A stretch of DNA of 64,000 bases from Myrica gale (taxonomy: Eukaryota > Streptophyta > Magnoliopsida > Fagales > Myricaceae), in contig OZ005609.1 of assembly GCA_963930655.1 (NCBI GenBank), positions 15,387,001-15,451,000 of the forward strand, given 5' to 3'. The position numbers were made by a program, and so were the translations under genes. Below, piece after piece: positions 10,600 through 22,493 of this stretch; position 1 is the first letter of the stretch, and the number at the start of each line of letters is the position of its first letter. The notes below the pieces were generated by a model that saw only the letters and a list, made by a program, of their open reading frames with translations, had not been told where the DNA came from and made no database searches.

Positions 10600-11723
10600 C
10601 TTGGTGCCTCGCAAAATTATGAGCGTGGGATTGGTGAATTCTTCTTTCGCCTGGCCTATAATAAGAAAATAATTTAATTGTATGTTTGTTATTTTGGCAA
10701 TTAAGTAAGCAGGAGAAAAACGTGTTAATATGGGGGCTCATGTTCTCTAGGTGAAAACGAATATATATATATATATATATCCTTCTAAGATATTCAATGT
10801 AGATGAGCATTTGGAGCAGCTTGATGTGGCAATACGACTTAATTAAAAGAAAATCCAGAAATTCAAGATGATTAATATAGTTCGAAAGACTACTGATCCG
10901 TCCATAAAAACCAACTGATCAAAGGTACTAATATATATATCCTGATCATCAATGTAGCTATATGGTCCTTTGATCAAAGATAAAAGCATGACAAAACATT
11001 AAAACCAAGCAAAAAACAAAAGTTGAAACAGAATTCAGTTCGAAATTTATGAGAATATATATTCCGTGGAATTAATGTCATTTAACAGGATTTAAAGCCA
11101 GCCTACCTACTCCAAGCACTACTCCCAATTAGCTGTAGTACTGCTGGCGCTCTTCAGTCTTCCCCCAAGTACGTCATCATCAAAATCCTCCAGAGATAGG
11201 ATAATGCCTAGTTAAGTTATTACATTTCCACTAGATTGGTCCCTTACGTACATCTCAACATGCACGGTCGCGGCCTTTTTGTAATATTATATCCTCTACC
11301 TACCATTAGAATTCAAAAGCCCTAACCACATTTCCTCGAACTTTAATAGTCTTCGACTTGTGGGGAATATTATGAAATCCTTGCTTTTTATTGCGTAATC
11401 TGTTTGTTTCCTTGACCGACATCAAACTTTCAAAGTAATTAAGATGCAGGGATCGGTCCCGGGTCAACCTCGCTAGATGCAGGCTTGGCCTGCTCCAACT
11501 CCCATTACTTAGGGAAAAAAAATTAAGAGCCATTGTCCATGCGATGCGTCCAAAAAAAAAAATGGAACAAAGCGCTGTGATATGCACGGAAATCCGGGGA
11601 TGCTCTACCAGTTCAAATCATGAGGAAAGTAAAACGGCCACCCGGCCGGACTCCAGCTTTAGGTACGCTAGCTAAAAGCACGGGGGATAGCTGCTAACGC
11701 CTAACTGACTATGTAGGTTTAGG
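10600..11723. other. 3' flank of GPAT, no gene seen
   Basis: AT-rich intergenic DNA with an AT microsatellite at about 10760-10780 and A-rich hexamers such as AATAAG near 10662 that could serve the GPAT poly(A) site. Nothing else is supportable. Confidence 0.5.
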
Positions 11724-12501
11724 CACTACAAGAAAAAGGCTATGTTATCTAGAAAAAGAAAAAAAGAGAAAGGCTAAGTTGCAACCAAATTTTTGGTCAC
11801 CAGTTAAATCTGATTTTTAATAGTTAACTTTTAACAACGAATTTTCACTATCAATTTACTAATAATATTTTTGCTACGAATTTAAGTTGAATATATATCG
11901 AAATGATCGGCAACAATTAACATGGCGATAAATGATGACTTTTTACAACCTAAAAGTCATAAAATTAAACATCAGGAAAGACGATCGCAATAGCCGTTGC
12001 CATTGCATTCTTTAAAAAAAAATAAAAAAGTTTATAAGATGGGACCCACGTGTAAAAGTTCTCATTATTGATTGCGACGAGTTGCATTCTTTAAAGTTGG
12101 GCTGATTTCCAGAGAATGCAAAATCTCTATTTTTTTAACGCCACAGTCAAAAGTCCATTAAAAAAAAGGAATCGCACATCATGTTCAGCTCGTCTCTTCC
12201 CTGTCTTTCTCTGATCTCTCTCTCGTAGCAGGAGCTCGTGCCCCACTTGTCTTTACCCAATATAACATCTATCGATCGAATAAAATTTTGGGGTTGTCGG
12301 CATTCGCAAAATCACCCGACTGGAAGATATTGTAGAAGAAATTGAAGCGAGGCTCTTTTGTAGAAGAAATTGTAGTCATCGCATTTTAGCAACAGGTTAG
12401 TGATAATTGTACCCATTCCTGATCTCTATTTGCGTCGTAACCTCAACTTCAATGAGGCCTCTGTAATGATATTTTTCCAATGCTAATTGAGTGTTTGAAT
12501 G
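11724..12501. mobile_element. CACTA-type terminal sequence and subterminal region
   Basis: CACTACAAGAAAAAGG at 11724 is the standard terminal motif of plant CACTA (En/Spm) elements, preceded by AGG. The next 400 bp carry short subterminal-like motifs (ACAACGAATTTTC, GCTACGAATTTAAG, GCGACGAGTTGC). A leader-like segment (about 12180-12400) ends in AACAG|GTTAG. No matching perfect end was found; a degraded candidate is at 41036-41047. Confidence 0.45.
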
Positions 12502-12966
12502 TGATGGGCCATGAAATACTTGGCTCGACCAGACCACTTGGGCTCGGACCCATTAACCAGTTGGTCAGTCTGGACTATCCGACCTCGCATAAGAGTCTAG
12601 CATCTGATCTCACATAAAAGTCTAGCCACCCGAGGATTCATAATGACAATTCGAATGATCGGGGACACTCCTAATACAACTTTATTACCTTAAGAGGTCG
12701 TCTCCTCATAGGACTACGACGCAGGTATTGGTATAAAAACCCAGGTATTCTCCTCATTAGACTCACACTTAACTTCATTATCGATATGCTTAATTCCATT
12801 ATCTAAGCACTAAACTTCTTCTCCATATCTAACTTGGTCGTTAGAGTCTCCGGACCCGAGGCCACCCCCTTCGGTGATTCTTACAGGTTCACTTGGCTTC
12901 CAAGCATTGTGGTGATTCTTGACATCATCAGGCTTCCGATCATTATCGTGATTTTTGACATCATCA
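12502..12966 (+). repeat. Gypsy-like 5' LTR
   Basis: 465 bp, longer than its partner by about 36 bp. The last part (GCTTCC...GACATCATCAG) is present twice in tandem here and once in the 3' LTR. A TATA-type sequence GGTATAAAAACC lies near 12730. Confidence 0.9.
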
Positions 12967-12967
12967 G

Positions 12968-12986
12968 TTGGCGCCGTCTGTGGGAA
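12968..12986 (+). other. Gypsy-type primer binding site
   Basis: TTGGCGCCGTCTGTGGGAA, one base after the 5' LTR. Confidence 0.85.
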
Positions 12987-13069
12987 TTCTAGAAAAAAGC
13001 CACCTCCAAACACATTTACGCTCACCACAATAGTTTTCAGCCACCTCCTTTGCATCCTTCCTTCATCAT

Positions 13070-13330
13070 AATGCCTACCTCCGCTGAAATATCGAACGAC
13101 GACAAGCCACCTCCGGTCACAAACACAGAACTCGTCCCAAAAATAGAACCATTGTGACGAACTCACATCTCGACCCTAAGAGCGACGCATTGCTGGCCGC
13201 CTTGGTCCAGACCGTGGATAACCTTATTCAAAGTAGATGCCATGATCAAAGCACAGAAACACATGGATTTCGAGAACATGTTCGCTACACGTCTCCATTC
13301 CACACCTCCGGCCAGTAGGGGAGAAAAGGG
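13070..13330 (+). pseudogene. Possible gag remnant of the gypsy-like element
   Basis: A start-like MPTSAEISNDDKPPPV segment, then SDALLAALVQTVDNLIQSR in another frame, both interrupted by stops. Position right after the primer site suggests gag. No conserved gag motif is recognised, so this is inference from position. Confidence 0.35.
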
Positions 13331-13906
13331 ACCGTGATGTCGACCGCTCGCACTACCGAGATCAGTGACGACGAACAAGCAAGGACCGCTCAACACAACC
13401 CATGCAGCGTGATTAGCCACCTCCAGAGCTGGCAACACCTCCCTTTTCGCAACAGGGAACTGAGAAAGACTTGCACGGATATAATTTATCAGGCTACTGA
13501 TAATATCTATTTGTCTAACTTGATAATCTCGTTTATCTCAACATATAATCTTTATCTTATATAACATGACAACCTGTTAGATTTATCATTTCTGTGCCAA
13601 GGGCACTCTAGACCAGCAAATCGGTCTAAGTGATCTGTACCAAGAGCACGCTTAATGTTATAGTATCAAGAACACCACTCATATTACAGTGTCGTGTTCA
13701 CCCCTTGGTCTCAGCGACCCTAGTGAGCACTCTCGTGACGAGAACACCCCGTACATCTGGTGTAACTCAACCGTGCCACAGGCACCCATTGGTTTTAGCG
13801 ACCCCGATATCCTATTAATAATATCTTTACATACCCTGATAATTTCGATTTACTTTATCTAACATGACGAGCTTTTATCTTTATCTTATCCACTAATTCA
13901 GACACC

Positions 13907-15188
13907 TAGGGCTGCACAATGCCACCTGGAAATTCCGGTGTCACCGGCACCGGGTTCCCGATTTTTGGTCTAACCGGTGCCGGTGTAGGTTTAAATTTTT
14001 GAAAAAATCGGGGTTTTTTTTTTTTTAAGTTTTAAAGTTTTTTTAGTTTAGTTTCTACTCAATAGTTTAAACTTTAGTTTCACCTCAAGACGTAGTATTC
14101 AAAAAGCATGACAAGGTCTACTCAATAGTTTAGTTTCACCTGAATATTTGAGATTTGTTGTTGGTTTTGTCTAATCAAATACTTACATTCAAGTTACCAA
14201 GAAGCTTGCTAGGTGAATGAACTAGTTATTTAGAATTTTGGTAGAAAAAATTACAAATTTATTGTATTTAGAAGGGTATATATGCAAGCATTGGAATTAT
14301 AATTAAAGAGTTTAATGCCAAAATTTGGTAAGTACATCGCATAATATAAGTTAAGAGGTTGAGATTCCACCACAAATTTTTTTAAATCAATGTATGAGTT
14401 TAAGAGTTTTTATGAAATTTTAACAAATTGTCTAAATTTCTAAAATTGACAAATCACTATTAAATTTTAACCATGCTTGCAAAATCAGTCACTCAATTCA
14501 GATAGAGTCATCACGTTTGACCAGCATTTGACAGGCGCTCGAGCGCCCTTTGAAAAAATTCAGATAGAGTCTTCACGTTTGACTAGCGTTTGACAAGCGC
14601 TCGAGCGCTCAGTGCAAATTTCAGACAAAAACATAAGCATTTGACCCGCGCTCGACCCACGCTCGAGCGCCTTAAAAAATTGCTGAATTTTTGGATTTTC
14701 CTTGTGAAACCAAGGGAAACCCTACTAGGTTTTGAACATGTTTTAAAATTGTTATTGATTTGTTAATTAGAGGAAAAACACATATTCTCCCCTCTAAGTT
14801 TTATTAGGGTCTAAACTGGATTTTTCAAAAGATAATAGTTTCTACTTACAGTGACGTCTCTATTACTTTGAACTTTAAATTCTCATCTTATCTTTTAAGA
14901 TGATCTTTAATTTTATTGATTTTGGAATTTGGATTTCATTAGTTTAGATTTTGTTGATATGTGATTAATGGACCAAAAGAAAAAAGAAAAAATACATTGG
15001 GCCAAGCGCGTAAAATGCTAAAAAATGGTTCAATATGAATGTAGGATAACCGGAAACCGCCACCGTTAAAGGCCGATTTTGGCCCTTAAAGGTGTAGGTG
15101 TAGGGGCAATTTTTTCAAAACCGGCCTACCTGGTGTAGGTGCCGGTTTTGGCCAAAACCGGCACCTACACCGGGGTTGTGTAGCCCTA
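13907..15188. mobile_element. Non-autonomous hAT element nested in the gypsy-like element
   Basis: Inverted ends TAGGGCTGCACAA and TTGTGTAGCCCTA, flanked by the 8-bp duplication CAGACACC (13899-13906 and 15189-15196), the size expected for hAT. Subterminal DNA on both sides is rich in ACCGGTGCCGG / GGTGTAGGT. No transposase ORF is present. It carries three copies of a GCGCTCGAGCGC-type palindrome near 14534-14671. Confidence 0.9.
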
Positions 15189-15224
15189 CAGACACCTGGT
15201 CGTTCTTTGCAAAGTTTCAAGTAT

Positions 15225-15465
15225 GCAAGTCTCCACTCCCAAGTACCCTGCGCCAGCTCGTACCCAGGCAGAGGCCAACTCGATCGGCACAAGTCTCCAC
15301 TCTCGAGTACCCTGAGTCGGCTCGTACCCGGGCAGTGGTCAACTGGATCGCAAGTCTCCTGAGTACGCTGCGCCGGCTTGTACCCGGTCAGAGGGAACTC
15401 GATCGTAAGTCTCCCGAGTACCCTGCGCTGGCTCGTACCCAGGCAGTGGTCAACTCGATCGCATG
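15225..15465. repeat. About 70-bp tandem repeat, four copies
   Basis: Four diverged units, each containing CAAGTCTCC, GAGTACCCTG, CTCGTACCC and AACTCGATCG, inside the gypsy-like element just after the hAT copy. Confidence 0.75.
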
Positions 15466-15708
15466 TCCCCATTTATATTTTATCAGGCTGGATTGCTTTT
15501 CTAATACTAAAATATTATTGAGATTTAACTGAGGCATCAGAGTCCCCAGATTCGAGACTGCCCTCTCTTCTTTTTCCTTTTAGGTTTGGTCGAACTCCAC
15601 TAGAAACCCTGCTCGGAACTAGATCTCAATAGGACAACTGAACCGGTCGGGGAGCTCGATCTTCGGTCCGTCCTGCATCGTTTTTGAGGTTGAAAAGGGG
15701 GAGATTAC

Positions 15709-16138
15709 TGATGGGCCATGAAATACTCGACTCGACCAGACCGCTTGGGCTCTGACCCATTAACCAGTTGGTCAGTCCCGACTATCCGACCTCGCATAGG
15801 AGTCTGGCATCCGATCTCACATAGAAGTCTAGCCACCTGAGGATTCATAATGACAATTCGAATGATCGGGGACACTATCCTAATACAACTTTACTACCTT
15901 AAGAGGTAGTCTCCTAACAGGACTACGACGCTGGTACAGATATAAAAACTCAGGTATTCTCCTCATTAGACTCACACTTAACTTCATTCTCGATATGCTT
16001 AATTCCATTATCTAAGCACTAAACCTCTTCTCCATATCTAACTTGGTCGTCGGAGTCTCAGGACCCGAGGTCACCCCCTCAGTTATTTTTGCAGGTTCAC
16101 TTGGCTTCCGAGCATTGTTGTGATTTTTGACATCATCA
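15709..16138 (+). repeat. Gypsy-like 3' LTR
   Basis: 430 bp, diverged from the 5' LTR at many positions by eye, so this insertion is much older than the copia one at 1458-9108. Confidence 0.9.
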
Positions 16139-18446
16139 GAATGTATTCTTATTCTTTTGATTCTTTCACTTCCCCGTGCTTGCCTCCTAAGAAATTTTGG
16201 GAAAGTTCTCGTAATATAGGACTGCCCGTAGATTATTGCGATGCTCTTTGACTCTTTGAAACTGGAGTATAATCAGACTAAAATTGGAATAAATTTTGTT
16301 TCTCTTATCTATTTTAATACGATACCAGAGGGCTTTGGAGGTAAATTTTGGGAAGGTTGCTTGTGATCTTGAATTGAATTTGCAGTGTACTACTGTGTAA
16401 AGATTCAAATGTTTGAATGTGGCATAGGGCCGAGGCTGTTCATGAAGTTGCAACTAGGCATTTTTGTTTGGGACAATCCAAACTCTTTTATTCTTCCTTC
16501 TTTTCCCCTCCACTTTAGACACTTTGGATATTTTATTCATATTCTAACTTTAAGCTTCTTAGTATGAGTAGGGCTCATGGGAGTGTATCTGGATCTGAGA
16601 GTCTGATATTTATATTATATAGTTTTTCTCCTATTTATATTATATAACTGCTCTCACCCTAATAGGTGCTATACTATTGATGGCCTTGATAAACAAGGGA
16701 ACAAACGAACAAGGGTGGATGTGAATCTAAAGAGTCCACAATGGACGTGATAAACTCAAGCTTGTTACTTATCTACGGTCAGTCATGTCAATACCTTATA
16801 ATGAGCAACCGATCCCACAAATTTGCTTTACCTCAAATGTCAAGCATGATACAACTGTCATCCTTATGTATGCCAACCAGAAGAAAGCATCAAAATGCAC
16901 TTTTTAAGCGAATGCTTGTCGTTGTAAAAGAGGTCTTCATGTTTGCATAAGGGCATATATTGCTGGTTTCCTTCAACGCTTGACACCTTAAATGGGATCA
17001 TATAAATGCCTTGCCTTTTCTGGACCATGAGAAAATGTTAACCAGAAAGCACTTTGTATTTTATCTGATGCAAATACTCATTTTCTGGTATAAAGTAAAA
17101 ACTCAAGCACTTTGGATATAAAATCAAATTAACCTTTTCGTACATTCTAATTTAATCAGGATTGTCATTTCCGTTGACACCATCCTGGTTACGTTTGCCA
17201 ATAAAATCTTTAATGGTGCTTTTCTTTATCTTGCATGGGCATTGGGTTCTTTAGATTTCTAGATAGCAATTTAATTTCCTGAGTTTTACATAGAGCGTTA
17301 CAAATAGATTACATAGAAGATTACAAAAAGTAATGGAATAGTAGTTGAGTAAGAGGGAGAAAGGAAACACGAAAGAGAAGTGTGCGTAGTACTAGGTTGC
17401 TGTCTAAATACAATTCAAGCATCCATTATCTTAGTTTTGAGACTGGGCATCCTCACTTGTAAGCCATCCATGCAGCTCAAGCATCCTCCATGTTAGCTGC
17501 AGCTCTAGATCAACCTTCGAGCATCACTTAGTGTTAGGCTGTTATGTATTTGAGTGCTGTTGTATTTTTATGAGCTCTTTGTAGCCGAATGTCATTGCAT
17601 TCCTTCCAAAATTTTAATGCACATCAAGTGCTTGAGAATATTCCTATAAAAATAAAAAAATATGTCAGCACACAACAAGTGTATATCTTTCTATCCATAT
17701 GGGATTTAATGGTATATTAGAAATACTGTTGTGTATTGCTTCTCACTCTAGTACCCTATATGGAAGTTCTGCTAATAATTCCTAGTTTACGTATATTCGA
17801 GTCTAGATGCATCTAGCTGTTCTCTTGATCGGAATCTCTTTTTTAGTTTTTCCCCTTTTGGTCCTGAGTACGAAATAAAAGTGATACAATTCATGCGGAA
17901 ACATACCTCTGTGTATCAAGATGACAACCACAAACTAGTCCGATGTTCTATAGTAGTAACAACTAAGAGGCTGCCAAAATACATAACATCACCTATGAAA
18001 GTAGATGTAACAAACCCACAATCAGCAAAACAGAACAGACAACTTTCAATCGATAGACTAGCAATTCAATCCAGTAGTCTTGTTCAAGTAGTGAAATTAC
18101 ACATTCCATCTTGCATTAGGAGAAGGCAAATTTGGGTTACGTAAAGCAGATAATGATCAGTAGAAAGAAATGGATTTAAATAAAGAAGGGACGCATAAAA
18201 GAGGAGCCTAAAATTTTAGAAAGACTGAGAATACTCACAACAGCTGTAAATATAGATTTAGATGCGCTATCGTAGAGAATAAATGCAAACTTCCCTTAGA
18301 TATCTCTCACAACCTGATCAGCAGGATAAGGACCACGGTCTCTCAGAGTTCTGTAAGCTTCAATGACAATGACAACCAGAAGAAAATTTATCCATGGTGT
18401 TGTTCCATGGAAAATGAAGACATACAACTCCATTGCTTAGAATCTA
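16139..18446. other. Unassigned DNA between nested elements
   Basis: AT-rich, no supportable gene. The short ORFs (16187-16453 on -, 16741-16950 and 17881-18144 on +) show no recognisable domain. It may be interior DNA of the larger CACTA element suggested by the terminus at 11724. Confidence 0.4.
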
Positions 18447-18459
18447 CACTACAAAAAAA

Positions 18460-18810
18460 CAGGTCTATAGCGGCGGTCGTTAAAAACATCTCTTGCGGCG
18501 TTTTGCAAAAAACGGTGCTAAAGGTATTATCTTTAGCGACGGTCTTGTTAGCGGCGGTCACTGACCGCTGCTATAGACCCCCTTTAACAGTGTTTTTTTA
18601 AAAACGCCACTAAGGGTATTACCTTTAACGACGGTCATTTTGACCCCCACTATAGATACTTAATTTCTAGCGGCGTTTTCCAAAAACGCTGCTAAAGGGG
18701 GTCTATAGCGACGGTCACTCACCGCTGCTAAAATGACCGCCGTTAAAACCGCCGCTATAGATTGTAGTTTTAGCAGAGGTTTTTGTTAAAAACGCCGCTA
18801 TAGGTATATT
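18460..18810. repeat. CACTA subterminal repeats, left
   Basis: At least eight close variants of AGCGGCGGTC and its complement, in mixed orientation, spaced about 20-40 bp apart. Confidence 0.85.
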
Positions 18811-19727
18811 TGGAAAAAAATAAAAAATTCAAAAAATAAAAATTTTATTTTATTTAATGATAATAATTATTTTATAGACTATTTTATTCCTTTTAATACA
18901 TAATTTTATTTTGTCATGTGTTTAAAAAATATTTTAGGAGACCTACATTAATAAAATATAAAATTAGAGAGTGTTATGAAAATTGAAGTTATATGAAATT
19001 AGAAATAATGTTATGAAAGTTATATTTATGATTGTTATGGTAATTGTATTTTTATTGACTAAATCTAAGTAGTTTAGACATCTATTATCATATGCTTATA
19101 ATGAGCATATATATTTGTAATAATTAGTAATATAATAATATTTAATTATGACATATTATTTAATTTCAAACAATAAGATATTGTGAAATTAACTTTGTAA
19201 TTAAAGTACATAACTTAATATATAGTCTTAGAGGCTATGATTTAGTCATTAGGCATATAGGTACATACATATAAAGTACTTAGGTTAATTAACACATATA
19301 ATGTATATGATAAACACATATAACAAATCATGCAATGTTATATAAAAAGCATTATACTTTTAAATTATAAGTATTATATATTATTACTATCAACTTATTT
19401 TAATTAAGATTATTATACTAGTTATGAAAATAGTATAAAATAATATACTATGTATTTAATACTAAATATAAATATTTTTAAATATTATTATAAATTACAA
19501 TTGATTTTAATTTACTAAAAATATGAATATAACTTATTATTAAAAGAAACTGAAAACGGTGAGTTGAGTTTAGAGTGTAATGCTGAAATCAAAGTTTTCC
19601 CTCCCTGCCAAAGTTTTCCCTCTCCGCGAAATTTTCACCAAAACCCCAAATTTTCCCTCCCTGCGAGCAGTCTGCCTCTTTCGTTTCAAGTAGTGCCCAC
19701 GCCCTACTTGAGGGAGAAGAAAGTGCT

Positions 19728-19761
<34 letters not shown>

Positions 19762-19870
19762 CGAGTAACTCAACAATCCTACACCAAACCCTCTCCTTTC
19801 TCTTCCACTTTCCTTTCATTTTCTCTAATTTTTGCCATGTTTGGCAAACTGAAATTGGGGTGGGGTCTTG

Positions 19871-20223
19871 TATCAGAATTTACACAATATGTAAAAGGTG
19901 GGCCTAACTCAACTCCAAAAGACGCCTTAAGGAGTGAGAGATGCCACAACCTTATAAGGAGCACATTGACTAGTTTTTCTAGCAATGTGGGACTTCCAAC
20001 ACGCCCCCTCATGTATGGCGGGAGGATATCCAAGCCAACACGTGGAAATGGGTGACGGTGGACCACAAACTAGGAATATTGCTCTGATACCATATCAGAA
20101 TTTACACAATATGTGAAAGGTGGGCCTAACTCAACTCCAAAAGACGCCTTAAGGAGTGAGGGATGCCACAACCTTATAAGGAGCACATTGACTAGTTTTT
20201 CTAGCAATGTGGGACTTCCAACA
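19871..20223 (-). mobile_element. TRIM (miniature terminal-repeat retrotransposon)
   Basis: 353 bp. Two 131-bp repeats (19871-20001 and 20093-20223) beginning TGTTGGAAGTCCC on the - strand, a 91-bp inside with the tRNA-Met primer site TGGTATCAGAGC (20081-20092) and purine tract GAGGGGGCG next to the other repeat. Target duplication TCTTG at 19866-19870 and 20224-20228. It has no coding capacity, as usual for TRIMs. The two repeats differ at only a few positions by eye. Confidence 0.95.
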
Positions 20224-20319
20224 TCTTGATTCCAACAACGGTGCTGCAACAGGTATGTTATTTATATTTTTTCCTAAATAATTCATACATCTAGCAAAAC
20301 GTTAAAGCTAATAATTCAT

Positions 20320-21190
20320 AGATCTAGCGCCTAGTTTGTTTAACAACAGTTGTAGGCGTGGAGGATGTCAAAGAGCAGGAACTGGTGGATGTAGATGTCC
20401 CCGAGGAGTCTGAAAATTCTGCAGTTAGTTTAACAACATTGTTTGGAATGCCGTTTATAAAGACGTGGCTCGTCCGCTTGTTGGTGCACTGATTGAAAAT
20501 ACCCTAGTCAAGAAGGCAACAATGGTACACTGTTTTATGTCTTGTTTATTTGATAGAAGTTTTTTTCTAGTGGACATAAAACTAATTTTTCCAATTAGAG
20601 GGCTTATATTCACTCTGTTTACTAGGCCTTTTTCCTTATGGTGTATCAGTTGGCCGCGGGATGCTTAAGCTCAAGATTCTTTTTATAATTGTTTCAAAAT
20701 GCTTGCATCTGTTATGCATAACAAAAAATTAAGAGCCATATTACCTCTGTGGAGTTTATAGTGATAATTGTTTTCAATAGAGCTTCTTCAAATTTGAAAA
20801 GACCTAGAACGTCCTTAATGTATTGATTAGTATGAACAGACTAGTGAAGCCAACCTGATTTATTTGGTCTGGGCTTTTTGTGAAGTCTAGATGTAGAATA
20901 TATTTATAAGTTTCGTTTATGTATCTGTGTTAGAGCAGGTATCTTGTTCACTGTGCAGTGAGACAATGGAACGTGAAATTTTGCCTGCAATTGATTTAGC
21001 TGAGCATCAGGTACAAATTACAAATATTTTGTGTAACATCTAGTGATATACCCTCACCAAATGTGCATATGACATTTCTGTTGATTTGCCTCCTGTGTAA
21101 CAGATACATTAGATTGCGAGAAATGTATAACCATGAAAGTAGGTGCAATGGCATCTCAGATAATGTTGTGTACTCTTCAAGGTAAATATT
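20320..21190 (+). other. Exon-like pieces inside the CACTA element
   Basis: Three short open stretches bordered by splice-like signals: about 20360-20524 (VEDVKEQELVDVDVPEESEN), about 20948-21010 (ETMEREILPAIDLAEHQ then GTACAA), and about 21103-21180 (RYIRLREMYNHESRC then GTAAAT). I do not recognise the protein. They may be captured host exons or decayed element exons. Confidence 0.3.
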
Positions 21191-22204
21191 AAAGGCTTAT
21201 TTATTCGATAAATGCACTAATATCTTTCTTTAAAGTTTAGTAGCTTCACTAGCTTAATATCACATGCATGGAAGATGTTTGTGCTAAGTGTACTGAAAAT
21301 CTCTGGTTTTCAATCTCATTAATTTGATCAAATTGCATTTGATCAAATTGCATTTGAGTCTTACAGGTGTTATTATGTTGTGTGGGAAGGCTGAAGTGTT
21401 TGATAATCAATTCTTCCCTAAAACGTATTTTTCTTTAGTTTTTTTAGTATAAATTGCAAGAAAAAATAGGTGAAAAAAGAGAGTAACTGGGATGTTTGAC
21501 TGTGCTCATATCTTCATGTGCATCAATTTGATCATCATTGCCACTTGACACGGCATCACTCCAACCTTAAGAAGCTGGTTGCATGACTCTTGTCATTAAA
21601 TTCATCATTGGCTTGTACTATTTTAATCAGTTCTTTTAAAATTTTGCAGTTATGTCCTAGGTGCTGTATTTTTGCAGCTTTGCCAACTTCTAAGCCTTGG
21701 AGAGCATCCTACTAGTGTATTTTTGAATCTCCATGTTTGTCTCAATATTTAAAGCTTTATTGGTTTTTCTAATTTCACTTCCCATCTCGTTATTCTGGTT
21801 CTGTTGCTAATTCCATCTCTTACTTTCTCCAATAATTTCAGGTATCTCGTGGTTTAAATGAGGAAGATGGAGGAGGTTGATGTGTAAAATGAGAAAGATT
21901 TTAATTCGCCCTTGTTTATTGTGTTGTATTTGAATATTTTAGTTGGTCCTTGTTTATTGTTATTTTATATTAGAAACTTGTTACTTTTTAGATTACTTGT
22001 AGAGATTTCTTGTATTTTTTGTAAAATGGTATTAATCAATGATGAAGTATATATTTTTTATTATCCTTGGTCTTTAAGTTTTTACATCCAATAAATTATA
22101 ATTATTAAAATAAATTTATATTACCGATTAAAAAAATATGTATATGAAAATATAGGAAAAAATTAGTAGTGTATTAAAATGCTAGCAAAAAAAAAAACGT
22201 GGCA

Positions 22205-22475
22205 CATACCTATACGACCGCCGCTAAAAGGTTGTACCAGCGTTTTCACGAAACGCTGCGAGAAAGACAAAATTGCGTTCGGGTCTATAGCGACGGTCGT
22301 GATCACCGCTAACCAACCGCTGCTATAGACCCGAGGTCTTCACCAGCGGTCTCGCAAACCGCCGCTATAGATCTACTGCGACGGACCTATAGCGGCCGCC
22401 ACTAAAAAACCGCTGCTAAAGCTATAGCATCGGTTTTTTGACCTTTAGCAGCGGTTTCCGACCGCTGCTAAAGGC
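22205..22475. repeat. CACTA subterminal repeats, right
   Basis: Mixed-orientation copies of CCGCCGCTATAG, AGCGGCGGT-type and CCGCTGCTAAAG motifs, mirroring the left end. Confidence 0.85.
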
Positions 22476-22493
22476 CATTTTTTTGTAGTGCTA

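Larger units (their letters stand above)
12502..16138 (+). mobile_element. LTR retrotransposon with gypsy-type primer site, nearly gene-less
   Basis: LTRs 12502-12966 and 15709-16138 (TGATGGGCC to GACATCATCA) with GAATG target duplications at 12497-12501 and 16139-16143. The primer site TTGGCGCCGTCTGTGGGAA at 12968 is typical of plant Ty3/gypsy elements. A purine tract AAAAGGGGGAGA precedes the 3' LTR. The inside has no protease, RT or integrase, only a possible gag start near 13070-13330 broken by stops, so it is non-autonomous. A hAT element (13907-15188) is nested in it. Confidence 0.9.
18447..22490. mobile_element. Non-autonomous CACTA (En/Spm) element
   Basis: 4044 bp, from CACTACAAAAAAACAGG to the inverted end TTTTTTTGTAGTG, with the 3-bp duplication CTA at 18444-18446 and 22491-22493. 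Both ends (about 18460-18810 and 22205-22475) are dense in subterminal repeats of the form CTATAGCGGCGGTC / GACCGCCGCTATAG in both orientations, the sites a CACTA transposase binds. No transposase gene is inside. A CT-rich leader-like stretch (19730-19850) is followed by short exon-like pieces with GT/AG borders between 20240 and 21190. A TRIM is inserted at 19871. Confidence 0.93.

Noticed and set aside
19564-20055. 163-codon ORF inside the CACTA element
   Set aside because: It runs from a CT-rich leader into the TRIM repeat, so it is a chance frame across an insertion.
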